Part shown: positions 26,686-35,452 of the stretch, piece after piece
How positions within the stretch are numbered: the stretch's first letter is position 1
Layout: each line of letters opens with the position of its first letter
From: Canibacter zhuwentaonis
GTDB taxonomy: Bacteria; Actinomycetota; Actinomycetes; Actinomycetales; Microbacteriaceae
Direction of reading: 5' to 3'
Length of the DNA stretch: 64,000 bases
Assembly: GCF_018531145.1 (NCBI RefSeq)
Contig: NZ_JAHDSZ010000005.1
Span: forward strand, 53,351-117,350
Notes under the pieces: generated by a model
Database searches by the model: none
The model's input: the letters and a program-made list of their open reading frames with translations, nothing else
What the model was told of the DNA's origin: nothing
Program-made: the position numbers and the translations under genes

Positions 26686-28929
26686 CTAGACTTTGGTGCG
26701 GCGGCGAGCTGCGAGCGTTAGCGCGCCAGCTCCCAGGAGCGCGAAAACGGTGCCGCTCAGCAGCGGCGCAATCGCGCCGTCTGCACCGGTGTTAGCCAGT
26801 TTGCCAGCCGCAGCAGCTTTAGTGGTGTCTGCTGAGGTGATAGGCGTAACAGGGGTCGGCGTGGCTGCCACTGGGACTATCGTGTAAGCAAAATCGGCTG
26901 TAACGTCATCATCAGCAAGTGCGCTGTTGTTGTAGCCGAACGCTTGCAGTGTGTAGCTGAGAGCCAGTGTGCTGTCGCTAACATCAACCTCGGTTTCAGC
27001 GTAGAGCGTGTCGCCCGTAGCTGAACGCACCGCGGTGGTTTTAGTGTCAAGCACTTTATCGCCGTCCTGCAAAACAGCGCTGCTTACCAGACCGCTAGCT
27101 TTGAAGCGCAGCTTCAGTTTTGTGTTAGCCTGCGCCAGAATATTGCTATTACCGGCTTCCTGCCAGGTTGTTCCGCCGTCAGTTGAATACTCAACCTGCT
27201 CTGCAATCTGCGGCTTTGGTTGATCTTTCGTAACAGCGGCGAGCGCATCAACAAGTCCGCTACCGCGGTACTCGTTGCCCTCGATATCCTCTTGTAGACG
27301 AGAGTAGTTTGCAGCAGCGTGCTTTTTGAGCAGCTGCACAACGCTATCAGAGGTAATACCGGGGTGCGTTGACTTGATCAGCGACGCAACAGCAGCTGCG
27401 TGCGGCGAAGCCATTGATGTGCCGTCGAACTTCTGCCATGTATTGCCGTAGACGGTTGATAGGATACCCACACCGGGAGCCGCAACGTCAATGGAGTTTT
27501 TGCCGTAGTTAGAGAAGCCAGCTCTAACTAATTTTGTGGTTGCTGGATCCGCTTTTGGCGTTGGCAGGTTAACAGCCGAAACGCTAATAACACCTGGCAA
27601 CTGGTTTGGGAGGTCAACAGGAATGTCTTCCGGCTCGAAAAAACGTGGTTCAGCGTCAAAAACGTCTCCCGGACCTTCGCCCTCGGTTACGTTTTCAAGA
27701 TCCTGGTTAGAGTTTCCAGCCGCAGCAAAGTGCAGCACACCCTGATCCTGACTCCATTTCACAGCGCGGCGCACTGACTCGTAGCCAGCAGCCTGTGACG
27801 GCTCGTTTACCAGCCAGTAGTCCCACGGATCTACATAGTAACTGTTGTTTGTGATGTCGATCTTTTTCTGACCTGACCACATGAACCCGCACACTACGTG
27901 CTCTGGCATGGCAAAATCGCCGTGGTACACGCGAATGCCCGCGATTTTAGCTCGCGGGTTCACGCCCTGTATCCCAACACCGTTATACGCGGCGGCGATT
28001 GTGCCCGCAACGTGAGTGCCGTGACTCTCCTGGTCAAGCGGTCTCCAGCGTTCATCCTGCTGTGAAGGAATGCCGTTTACAGTGCAGTCAACAGACAATG
28101 ACTTGTCTACAACCGGCGCTAGATCAGGGTGATCGCTGTCGACACCGCTGTCGATTACACCAACGGTTACCGGCGCGTAGTAGGTGTCAACATCGTATGC
28201 TTTTAGCGCGCCAATAGCCTTGTGACCCCAGAGCTGATCTGACAGCGGATCTGCAGCAGAGGTGGCAGTGTTCCTGCTTGCAAAACCTTTGCTCGCAAGC
28301 GCCTGCTGACCGCCGCTTTCTTTTGTGCTGGTGGTTGCCTCTTGTGCCGCCGCAGATTCATCCGGAGCAACGCCCGAGATCTTAGCTGTGTTATCCGTCG
28401 TAGAATCGACCGGAGTTGTTCCAGTAGTCTTAGCCGCGTCATCATCGGTGCTCGTTGAGCTAGTTGGCTTGGTAGGAGCTACCACGGTTGTGCCTTTTTT
28501 CAGATCGGGCAGCGGGATCTGCTCATATTCTGGAATTTCAGACTGACGGGTTGGACCCGCCGATACAAGCTGAATATTTTTCTCCTTGGCTAGTTTTGCA
28601 AAATCACTGGCAAAGGTGTCTGATTTGCTCTGCGCGAAATAGGTGCGGATCTCTGGCCACGGCTGGGTTACCGCGCCACCTGCCTGGGTGACGAGATATT
28701 TCACGAGCGCAAAGTTAGCGTCGCTCGTGTTTTCAGCGAGATTGATGGCGTAGCTTACCGCGCCGTCGCCTGCTGTGGCGGGCTTATCACCAACGATTGG
28801 TGATGGGGTAGCGACCTGGGTTGCTGTTGCGGGTGTAACTCCCGCAGCAAACACTGCAGATGTCAGCAGCCCAAGCGCTAAACATCCACCAAAAACCCTT
28901 GCGGGTTTGGCACTCTGCTTTTTTGTCAT
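26686..28929 (-). CDS. Secreted subtilisin-like serine protease (S8), LAxTG-type tail, copy 2
   Basis: 747 aa, same architecture as copy 1: signal peptide, propeptide (WPEIRTYFAQS), Thr/Ser/Ala-rich spacer (about 120-215), S8 domain with D260 (VGVIDSGVDSDHPDLAP), H306 (HGTHVAGTIAA) and S505 (GTSMASPHAA), beta domain, and LANTGADGAIAPLLSG, hydrophobic helix, RRRTKV. LANTG fits the LAxTG signal of class E sortases. Start ATG 28929 is homologous to that of copy 1, with AAAGG upstream. Divergence is concentrated in the spacer and the C-terminal domain, while blocks around the catalytic residues are near identical. Substrate unknown. Confidence 0.9.
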   Translation of the reverse strand: MTKKQSAKPARVFGGCLALGLLTSAVFAAGVTPATATQVATPSPIVGDKPATAGDGAVSYAINLAENTSDANFALVKYLVTQAGGAVTQPWPEIRTYFAQSKSDTFASDFAKLAKEKNIQLVSAGPTRQSEIPEYEQIPLPDLKKGTTVVAPTKPTSSTSTDDDAAKTTGTTPVDSTTDNTAKISGVAPDESAAAQEATTSTKESGGQQALASKGFASRNTATSAADPLSDQLWGHKAIGALKAYDVDTYYAPVTVGVIDSGVDSDHPDLAPVVDKSLSVDCTVNGIPSQQDERWRPLDQESHGTHVAGTIAAAYNGVGIQGVNPRAKIAGIRVYHGDFAMPEHVVCGFMWSGQKKIDITNNSYYVDPWDYWLVNEPSQAAGYESVRRAVKWSQDQGVLHFAAAGNSNQDLENVTEGEGPGDVFDAEPRFFEPEDIPVDLPNQLPGVISVSAVNLPTPKADPATTKLVRAGFSNYGKNSIDVAAPGVGILSTVYGNTWQKFDGTSMASPHAAAVASLIKSTHPGITSDSVVQLLKKHAAANYSRLQEDIEGNEYRGSGLVDALAAVTKDQPKPQIAEQVEYSTDGGTTWQEAGNSNILAQANTKLKLRFKASGLVSSAVLQDGDKVLDTKTTAVRSATGDTLYAETEVDVSDSTLALSYTLQAFGYNNSALADDDVTADFAYTIVPVAATPTPVTPITSADTTKAAAAGKLANTGADGAIAPLLSGTVFALLGAGALTLAARRRTKV

Positions 28930-28986
28930 AGGTTAGATACCTTTCGTCTTGAATGGTACGCGGCTTAAAAGAAGCCACGTCTTTCA

Positions 28987-29016
28987 ACTTTACTGCTTTA
29001 TTGTAGCGATTTGCAA
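28987..29016 (-). promoter_or_regulatory. Promoter of subtilase copy 2
   Basis: On the minus strand TTGCAA (29011-29016), an 18-base spacer and TAAAGT (28987-28992). The leader shares GCAGTAAAGTTG, AGACGTGG and CATTCAA with the leader of copy 1. A small hairpin (TGGCTT/AAGCCG) is present in this leader but weak in copy 1. Confidence 0.6.
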
Positions 29017-29140
29017 AATAGGTGCGATATGATAGCTAGAATGCAGTGGCTTAAAATCATGTTTTATACCGCGTAAATATCTAGTGCACAAACCGCCACA
29101 CCTGCAAATTTAAGCGGCAAATAGCGTAAGGCAGTAAAGT

Positions 29141-30292
29141 ATGGCAGAAAATAAAACAAAAAAGCGGGTTTTGATTGTGACCCGCTGGTTTCCAAGTAGA
29201 TCCGCTCCCGGAACGGGTATTTTCGTGTTTCGCGATGTTGCCGCGATTGCCTCAAAATACGATGTCACAGTTGTGCACCTGGGCGAACCGCACCTGTTTG
29301 AAAGCGACCTTGATAACGAACTCACATGGGCAGAATTCAAGGTTATCAGGGTGCCTGTTGCCTTTGCGAGCGGCTACAAAAGCGCGTTCGCGGCTCGTAA
29401 AATAATTGCACAGCAGCTGCACCAAGCGGATCTGCTGCAGACAATCACAGTAGGCGCGGTGACCCCGCTAATTGGGATGCGTGTCAGAGTGCCGTGGGTG
29501 CACACTGAGCACTGGAGTGCGATGCTGCGCCCCCCGCACGGGACACTGCGGGAGAAAAGCATTATCAGGCTGCTGCGTGCGCAGCTTTTACGAGCGGATG
29601 CGGTTGTTGCGGTGAGCTCGTACCTGGGCGAGGCGATTCAAAAGTACTCGCGTAAACCGGTGCGGGTTATTGGTAACCAGGTAACCATGCCAGACACTGT
29701 GTACGCTGACACACCGTGGGATTTTGGTACGATTAGAATGCTCGGGGTGAGCAATCTCACCGCGAGCAAGCACCCTGAGCTGGCCGTTTGTGCGGTGGCG
29801 CAGCTGGCAGAGCGCGGTTACGACGCGCGTTTACGCTGGGCAGGATCAGGCAGTATGCACAAGAAGTTGGTGACGCTCGCCGCAAAACTGGGGGTTGCTG
29901 ACAGGGTTGAGTTTTTAGGGCAGCTTGATGCCGCGCAGCTCGCTGTTGAATACAACCGCGCAAATATTTTCGTGCTCCCAACCGAGTTTGAAACCTTTGG
30001 CATTGCGCTGGCCGAGGCCGCGGTTGCCGGGTTGCCTGTGGTGACCGGCGATACCGGCGCGTTCGTAGAGTTTCTGGATCCTGCCAGCACCGAGTTTGTG
30101 CCGGTGGCAGAATATCACCAGAACAGAATTGCCGCGGCGGTGGGCGGATTGCTATCGCGCACCAACCTGCCAACTCGTGCGCAAATCGCTGCGCGAGCAC
30201 GGGCGAGATTTGATGAGAGCGACCGGGTTGGAAAGTATTTTGAGCTGTACGACGGGCTGCTGGCGGCTCGCAAAAACCGGGCGCGCCGCTAG
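29141..30292 (+). CDS. GT4-family glycosyltransferase
   Basis: 383 aa with the GT-B fold of family 4 enzymes: N-terminal VLIVTRWFPSRSAPGTGIFV, C-terminal nucleotide-sugar domain with LGVSNLTASKHPELAVCAVA, LRWAGSGSMHKKL, VEFLGQLDAAQLAVEYNRA and the E-x7-E-type EFETFGIALAEAAVAGLPVV near residues 280-300. It would transfer a sugar to an envelope or secreted acceptor; donor and acceptor cannot be read from the sequence. The ATG has no Shine-Dalgarno. The adjacent aldolase gene starts 25 bases after its stop. Confidence 0.85.
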   Translation: MAENKTKKRVLIVTRWFPSRSAPGTGIFVFRDVAAIASKYDVTVVHLGEPHLFESDLDNELTWAEFKVIRVPVAFASGYKSAFAARKIIAQQLHQADLLQTITVGAVTPLIGMRVRVPWVHTEHWSAMLRPPHGTLREKSIIRLLRAQLLRADAVVAVSSYLGEAIQKYSRKPVRVIGNQVTMPDTVYADTPWDFGTIRMLGVSNLTASKHPELAVCAVAQLAERGYDARLRWAGSGSMHKKLVTLAAKLGVADRVEFLGQLDAAQLAVEYNRANIFVLPTEFETFGIALAEAAVAGLPVVTGDTGAFVEFLDPASTEFVPVAEYHQNRIAAAVGGLLSRTNLPTRAQIAARARARFDESDRVGKYFELYDGLLAARKNRARR

Positions 30293-30317
30293 TGTGGATG
30301 TGGTTAGTGGAGGGCGT

Positions 30318-30983
30318 GTGATTGCGAGGCTAGTAGCGGGCCTGATTATCGGTGAGCGTATGGTGGCGAGGCTTGCAAGGAACACAGATATTGCAGCGCT
30401 TATTGAAGCGGGGCGAGATGCGAGTTCCCGCGGGCTTGTGCTGGCCAGCGCCGGAAATATGTCGGTGCGGCTTGCTGACGGGCTGTTTGCAATAACCGGC
30501 TCGGGCGTGTGGTTTGACGAGTTGACAGTTGAGTCTTTCGCAGTGTTAGACGCTGCCGGGCGACATCACAGCGGCGTGCAGCCCTCTAGCGAATGGAAGC
30601 TGCACCAGCGTGTCTATGCGGCCCGTCCAGACGTAAACTGCGTGATCCACCTGCACCCGCAAACAGCGACGTTGCTCGCCACGCTCGGGTGCGAGATCCG
30701 CTTGCTAACGCTCGATCATGCGTCCTACCTTGGTAGTATCGGGGTTAGTGAGTTTTTTGATAACGGATCTGATGAGCTGGCGGATGCCGTTGCCGCGCAG
30801 CTGGGTGCGCATAACTGTGTGCTGATGAAGCACCACGGGTGCACTGTTGTTGCGGACACTGTGGAGATGGCGTACCGGCGGGCGTTGAATCTGGAATCTG
30901 CCGCGCAAATGACGGTGACGGCGTTGCAGCTGGGGGATGAGAATACCGTTTTTCCCGTGGTCGGGCGCGCTACTCACGCTTAG
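30318..30983 (+). CDS. Class II aldolase/epimerase family protein
   Basis: 221 aa, Zn-dependent family that includes L-fuculose-1-phosphate aldolase and L-ribulose-5-phosphate 4-epimerase. Visible motifs: LVLASAGNMSVRLADGLFAITGSG (phosphate/substrate loop), CVIHLHPQTATLLA with the two Zn histidines, and MKHHGCTVVADTVEMAYRRAL with the third. The exact substrate is undetermined. Start GTG 30318 has GGAGG at 30309-30313; ATG 30360 is an alternative, and the longer frame inside the glycosyltransferase is rejected. Confidence 0.8.
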   Translation: MIARLVAGLIIGERMVARLARNTDIAALIEAGRDASSRGLVLASAGNMSVRLADGLFAITGSGVWFDELTVESFAVLDAAGRHHSGVQPSSEWKLHQRVYAARPDVNCVIHLHPQTATLLATLGCEIRLLTLDHASYLGSIGVSEFFDNGSDELADAVAAQLGAHNCVLMKHHGCTVVADTVEMAYRRALNLESAAQMTVTALQLGDENTVFPVVGRATHA

Positions 30984-31080
30984 GCTGGGGCTTTGGGGTT
31001 TGCCTCTGGGCGGTTTTGGTGCGCTGTTGTTTGTGCTTTGTATGGGTGCGGAGTTAGCAGGTTCGCGCTGCGTGCCAGGG

Positions 31081-31704
31081 TTACTGGTTGGTGACCGTGA
31101 TTTCAGAGGTTAGCGGCGATCTGTCAAGATATTTCACACCCGACGGGGTGACCGCGCCGGTTACGGGTGCATCATGCACGTCGCGGGGCAGTCGTGCAAA
31201 AATCTCGTTGTCGTAGAGCACCGTGAAAACCGGCGGAGCTGTTTCCATGGAGCCGATTGTACGGTCGAAAAATCCGCCTCCCCAGCCGAGCCTGGTGCCG
31301 TCTGTTGCGGCCGCGCACCCTGGAATCATCATCAGATCAACGCCCTGCACCTCGAGTGGGCTGTAGAACTCGCCTACTGGCTCGGGGATGCCAAACAGCC
31401 CCGGCACGGTTTCTGTTGAGCTTGGCTCGATCCAGTCGAGCAGCAGATCTTTGCGGCAGCTTGGCAGGAGTAAGCGCACGCCGTTTGCGCGCGCCCAGGT
31501 GATGAACTCGGTCGTGTCTGGCTCGCTTCGCACTGGCAGGTAGCAGGACACGCTGCGCGCCCCACGCGCCGTGACTAGCGCTATTAACTGCTTGGTTAGC
31601 GCGGTTTTGGCGGTTTTAAGCTCGAGCTCTGACATAAGACCGCGGGCCTGCCTAACGCGCGCGCGAATTTCCTGCTTTGCCTGGGTGACATCTTGGGTGT
31701 TCAT
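31081..31704 (-). CDS. 5-formyltetrahydrofolate cyclo-ligase
   Basis: Returns 5-formyl-THF to 5,10-methenyl-THF with ATP, recycling a storage or inhibitory folate. 207 aa. Conserved segments: KQEIRARVRQAR at the N-terminus, SCYLPVRSEPDT, LLPSCR, and the C-terminal VDLMMIPGCAAATDGTRLGWGGGFFDRTI. In many actinobacteria this gene is divergent from galU and directly next to it; here a restriction-modification pair separates the two. Confidence 0.93.
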   Translation of the reverse strand: MNTQDVTQAKQEIRARVRQARGLMSELELKTAKTALTKQLIALVTARGARSVSCYLPVRSEPDTTEFITWARANGVRLLLPSCRKDLLLDWIEPSSTETVPGLFGIPEPVGEFYSPLEVQGVDLMMIPGCAAATDGTRLGWGGGFFDRTIGSMETAPPVFTVLYDNEIFARLPRDVHDAPVTGAVTPSGVKYLDRSPLTSEITVTNQ

Positions 31705-31797
31705 AGTGTTCCAATTTTTTCAGACTTAGCTGATACTTTGCGTAATTTTATTGTTTTCAAGCGGATTTGTCGGCGAATCTGGTGGGCGATGCTTGTT

Positions 31798-31856
31798 GTG
31801 CTGTGCGGGCTGTGCGGTGCGGGCTGTGCGGTGCGGGCTGTGCTGTACGGGCTGCC
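31798..31856 (+). repeat. Imperfect 14-bp tandem repeat
   Basis: About three units of GGCTGTGCGGTGCG with decay at the 3' end, in the 267-base gap between 5-FTCL and the methyltransferase. No gene is supported here. It marks the left edge of the inserted restriction-modification region. Confidence 0.6.
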
Positions 31857-31971
31857 TGTGGAGTCGTCACCTGCGGGGTGGATTCGCTGCCTGTGGTTTG
31901 AGTAAAACTTGCGGTGTAGTTTTTTTTTCGGGGCTGTAGAATGTATTAATGGATCTTGGGAAGGGCACTAG

Positions 31972-33015
31972 ATGGATATAATCAGCTTGTTTTCTGGAGC
32001 TGGCGGGTTAGACCTGGGCTTTGAAAAAGCCGGGTTTAAAGTTGTGGCAGCAAACGAATACGATAAAACCATTTGGGAAACATACGAAAAGAACCACAAT
32101 GCGAAACTCCTAAAAGGAGATATTTCTAGAATTTCACCGGAGCTATTCCCCGAGTGTGACGGGATTATAGGTGGTCCGCCATGCCAGTCATGGAGCGAAG
32201 CCGGTTCGTTAAACGGGATTAACGACCCAAGAGGAAAGCTGTTTTACGAGTATATCCGTATCTTAAAAGATAAACAGCCCAAGTTTTTTCTTGCTGAAAA
32301 TGTTAAGGGAATGATGTCTAAGCGGCACAGTGAAGCGGTTGAGAACATAATATTGCAGTTTGAAGAAGCTGGCTATGACACCTTCGTTTATTTGCTAAAT
32401 GCGAGCGATTATGGTGTTCCGCAAGACAGGCAAAGAGTTTTCTATGTTGGGTTTAGCAAGGATCTGCGGGTTAAGTTTGAGCCGCCTAAACCGTATGCGA
32501 GCAAACTAACTTTCAAAGACGCTATTTGGGATTTGAAAGACTCTGCTATGCCGGCATTAGCAAGAAACAAAACTAACGGTGACGGTTGTATGATTTTGAA
32601 TCATGAATATTTCATCGGCGAGCACTCGCCTATTTTTATGAGCCGAAACAGGGTTAGACAGTGGCATGAGCAGGCGTTTACAATTCAGGCCTCGGGGCGG
32701 CAGTGCCAGCTGCATCCACAGGCGCCGGTAATGCCTAAAATAGAGAAAAATAAAAACATATTTGAACCTGGGAAAGAGTCGTTGTATAGGCGACTAACCG
32801 TGAGAGAATGCGCCAGAGTGCAGGGATTTCCCGATAATTTTAGGTTTTATTATACGAATTTGAACGATGCGTATAAGATGATTGGCAATGCTGTGCCGGT
32901 GAATCTTGCGTATGAGATGGCCCGGGCAGTGGCGATTGCGCTGGGTGGCTCAAACGTGAATGACACTTCAGAATCTGATCCTGATCGCGAATTCGCGCTG
33001 AGCTATGAGCGGTAA
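31972..33015 (+). CDS. DNA (cytosine-5-) methyltransferase, M.HaeIII-like
   Basis: 347 aa C5-cytosine methyltransferase. SAM motif I is [17 protein letters not shown] at residues 5-21; motif [15 protein letters not shown] carries the catalytic Cys at residue 71; ENVKG (motif VI) and the C-terminal [15 protein letters not shown] and [14 protein letters not shown] are present. As I recall M.HaeIII (GGCC), the match extends along the whole protein, including the target-recognition region NHEYFIG and [10 protein letters not shown], so GGCC is the likely target. The coding sequence is clearly A/T-richer than its neighbours, a sign of transfer. The start follows GGAAGGGC. Confidence 0.93.
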   Translation: MDIISLFSGAGGLDLGFEKAGFKVVAANEYDKTIWETYEKNHNAKLLKGDISRISPELFPECDGIIGGPPCQSWSEAGSLNGINDPRGKLFYEYIRILKDKQPKFFLAENVKGMMSKRHSEAVENIILQFEEAGYDTFVYLLNASDYGVPQDRQRVFYVGFSKDLRVKFEPPKPYASKLTFKDAIWDLKDSAMPALARNKTNGDGCMILNHEYFIGEHSPIFMSRNRVRQWHEQAFTIQASGRQCQLHPQAPVMPKIEKNKNIFEPGKESLYRRLTVRECARVQGFPDNFRFYYTNLNDAYKMIGNAVPVNLAYEMARAVAIALGGSNVNDTSESDPDREFALSYER

Positions 33016-33967
33016 GAGTAATGATCAAGGGCGAGCGTATGAGTTCGCTTATCTGAATATTTTGTTTGAAGAGATATCCAGCACAAGACTTGCGAAGATA
33101 GTAAAAAACAGTAGCTACTTTGCGGCAGCAAAGGCGTGGAATACTCTGAGCGACTCTGACAAAGTAATATACAGGACGAGTGCGCTGGCTGGAGCTAGCG
33201 TAGTGTTTGACCTTGAACCTCTGATTTTCGAAGGTGACGGCGAGGAGCTTGAGCTGAGAATCCAGCCCGATAGCAAAGGCAAGGATGGTGATGCGCGAGA
33301 TCTTTTAATTACCAGGAGAGGTGTTGAATGGGAAATAGGTCTTAGCGTTAAGCACAATCATTTTGCTGTTAAACACAGTAGGTTATCGAAGAGTTTAGAT
33401 TTTGGTGACAAGTGGTACGGAATAAAATGCTCTTGCTCGTATTGGGAAGATGTTTATCCTATATTTGAGTATCTTGACTGCGAAAAACAGAAGGGTTCTA
33501 AGTGGAGCGACTTGATAAACAAAGAAGATGAGGTTTATGTTCCGTTGTTGAATGCTTTTAAAGCAGAGGTGGAGCGGCAAAATATCTTGTTCGGAAAAGA
33601 TATTCCAAAACTTTTGGTTGAGTACTTACTAGGTGGGTTTGATTTTTACAAGGTTATCGGTATGGACCTTAAACGACTGACCAGGGTTCAAAGCTATAAC
33701 TTAAGAGGGACACTAAATAGAAATGGTAAGACTTCTGGGAAGAGTATTGACCTGCCGGTATCTAAGCTTCCAACAAGAATTATTAGTTTGGAGTATAAGC
33801 CTGCTAGTAAAAACACTTTGGAGTTGTACTTTGACGGCGGTTGGCAGTTTAGCTTTAGAATACACAATGCTTCAACTAAGGTGGAGCCGAGTTTGAAATT
33901 CGATATTCAAATTGTTGGTATGCCCACAACTTTCATTTCGATAGATCGTAGGTGGTCGGGAGTTTAG
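33005..33967 (+). CDS. HaeIII-family type II restriction endonuclease
   Basis: 320 aa; starts 11 bases inside the methyltransferase end. The N-terminal [14 protein letters not shown], the block [32 protein letters not shown] at about residues 96-128, and the position behind a HaeIII-like methyltransferase identify it. The segment D-x-L-L-I ... E-I-G-L-S-V-K fits a PD-(D/E)xK nuclease core. It would cut unmethylated GGCC. The overlap with the methyltransferase places the nuclease second, so protection is made first. Composition is A/T-rich like its partner. The 263 bases that follow hold no gene I can support. Confidence 0.88.
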   Translation: MSGKSNDQGRAYEFAYLNILFEEISSTRLAKIVKNSSYFAAAKAWNTLSDSDKVIYRTSALAGASVVFDLEPLIFEGDGEELELRIQPDSKGKDGDARDLLITRRGVEWEIGLSVKHNHFAVKHSRLSKSLDFGDKWYGIKCSCSYWEDVYPIFEYLDCEKQKGSKWSDLINKEDEVYVPLLNAFKAEVERQNILFGKDIPKLLVEYLLGGFDFYKVIGMDLKRLTRVQSYNLRGTLNRNGKTSGKSIDLPVSKLPTRIISLEYKPASKNTLELYFDGGWQFSFRIHNASTKVEPSLKFDIQIVGMPTTFISIDRRWSGV

Positions 33968-34230
33968 CGTTAGCGACAGTGTTAAAGAGCACCCGTTTTA
34001 GGCATTTTCACGGCAGCTCTCCTTGATGCTCGTCAAGCTGTGATGCGCGTGATGCTGCGCTGTCGCGTTTTTTGCAAGCTGGGCAGTGAGTCTGGAATAC
34101 AGGGAAGGCGTAACTGATCGTATTTATAAAATAAATTGTGGCATCTATCTTTTATGGCAGGTGTCACAATTGTATATTCGCGATACTAGAATCTAAGTAA
34201 AAATCTAGCAAGTGCGGGTAAAGTTGCGGT

Positions 34231-35148
34231 ATGACTAAAAATGAAACCCTTAATTCCGGTGTGACCAAGGCCGTTATTCCTGCGGCAGGTTTGGGCACTA
34301 GATTTTTACCAGCTACTAAAGCAACACCAAAAGAGATGTTGCCGATTGTTGATAAGCCAGCTATCCAGTACGTTGTTGAAGAAGCATCCGCAAGCGGTTT
34401 GCAAGATGTGCTCGTAATTATCGGGCGCAACAAAGGTAATATTGTGGATCATTTCGACAGTGTGCCAGAGCTTGAAATCGCGCTCGAAAAAAAAGACGAC
34501 GCTAATAAACTTGAGCGCGTGCGCGCGGTTAGTGAAATAGCGGATGTGCATATGCTGCGGCAAGGGCAGCCGCTGGGTCTCGGGCACGCGGTTTTGTGCG
34601 CGAGACAGCACGTTGGTGACAGTAGCTTTGCGGTGCTCTTAGGTGACGATTTGATTGACGAGCGTGATCCGCTATTGCCGCAGATGATTGCGGAGCACGA
34701 TAAGCGGCAGGCGACCGTGATTGCGCTTATGGAGGTTCCTGAGGAGAGCATTCACCTTTACGGGTGTGCGGATGTTGAGACTACTGAGGATCCGAGCGTG
34801 GTGCGCGTGAAGTCGCTGGTTGAGAAGCCCGATGCTGCGAGTGCGCCCTCTAACCTGGCGGTTATTGGGCGGTATGTTTTGCGTCCGGAGATATTTGAGC
34901 TGCTTGAAAAGCAGGGTCCAGGTCGCGGTGGCGAGATTCAGCTGACAGATGCGTTAAACACGCTTGCGGAGAGCGATAGTGACAGTGTCGGACCAGTTTA
35001 CGGGGTTTTGTTTAAGGGGCGCCGCTACGACACCGGAGACAAAGCTGACTGGATTAAAGCAAATTTGCGCCTTGGTGTGGAAAACGAAGATTTCGGGGCG
35101 GAATTAAAAGACTGGATTCGCGATTTCGCGAGCAATCTGGAGAGCTAA
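34231..35148 (+). CDS. galU: UTP-glucose-1-phosphate uridylyltransferase
   Basis: Makes UDP-glucose for envelope polysaccharides and glycolipids. 305 aa, usual length. The nucleotide-binding signature is PAAGLGTRFLPATKATPKE near residues 15-33, followed by LPIVDKPAIQYVVEEA; RGGEIQLTDAL and the RRYDTGDK segment near the C-terminus complete the family pattern. The start ATG has only a weak ribosome site; TAGAAT (34187-34192) is a possible -10. The next gene is the GlpR-like protein. Confidence 0.96.
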   Translation: MTKNETLNSGVTKAVIPAAGLGTRFLPATKATPKEMLPIVDKPAIQYVVEEASASGLQDVLVIIGRNKGNIVDHFDSVPELEIALEKKDDANKLERVRAVSEIADVHMLRQGQPLGLGHAVLCARQHVGDSSFAVLLGDDLIDERDPLLPQMIAEHDKRQATVIALMEVPEESIHLYGCADVETTEDPSVVRVKSLVEKPDAASAPSNLAVIGRYVLRPEIFELLEKQGPGRGGEIQLTDALNTLAESDSDSVGPVYGVLFKGRRYDTGDKADWIKANLRLGVENEDFGAELKDWIRDFASNLES

Positions 35149-35284
35149 TTAGAGCGGGCGGTAGCTGGTTCTGCTGCTTTGATAATTGGTGACCGCCTGG
35201 TTTGGTGGCAGGCTATCTGCTACTGCTAGCTTAGTGCTATTGCTACGGTTTGGTGTCTGCTGTTATTGGTCGTGACTTGCCGGA

Positions 35285-35353
35285 GATCTGCCGCCGTCGG
35301 GTGGTCGATCCGCTGCCTTGTATCTGGTGATCTGCTGCTGTTGGGTGGTTTAT
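35285..35353 (+). repeat. Imperfect direct repeat downstream of galU
   Basis: In the 304-base gap between galU and the GlpR-like gene, GAGATCTGCCGCCGTCGGGT and GTGATCTGCTGCTGTTGGGT form two diverged copies about 44 bases apart. The rest of the gap is T/G-rich and contains no gene I can support. Confidence 0.5.
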
Positions 35354-35452
35354 CCACCGTTCCTATGAATTAGCCTGAGTAAACGCTTAGAATTTTGGTG
35401 TTTTGGGTGTGTTTTGTGTTTGCACAGAGCCTGCTCATAATACAGTTGGTGC

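Noticed and set aside
34020..34085. Possible terminator after the HaeIII-type endonuclease (T6 run at about 34070)
   Set aside because: A T run is present, but the preceding GCGC-type pairing is short and ambiguous.
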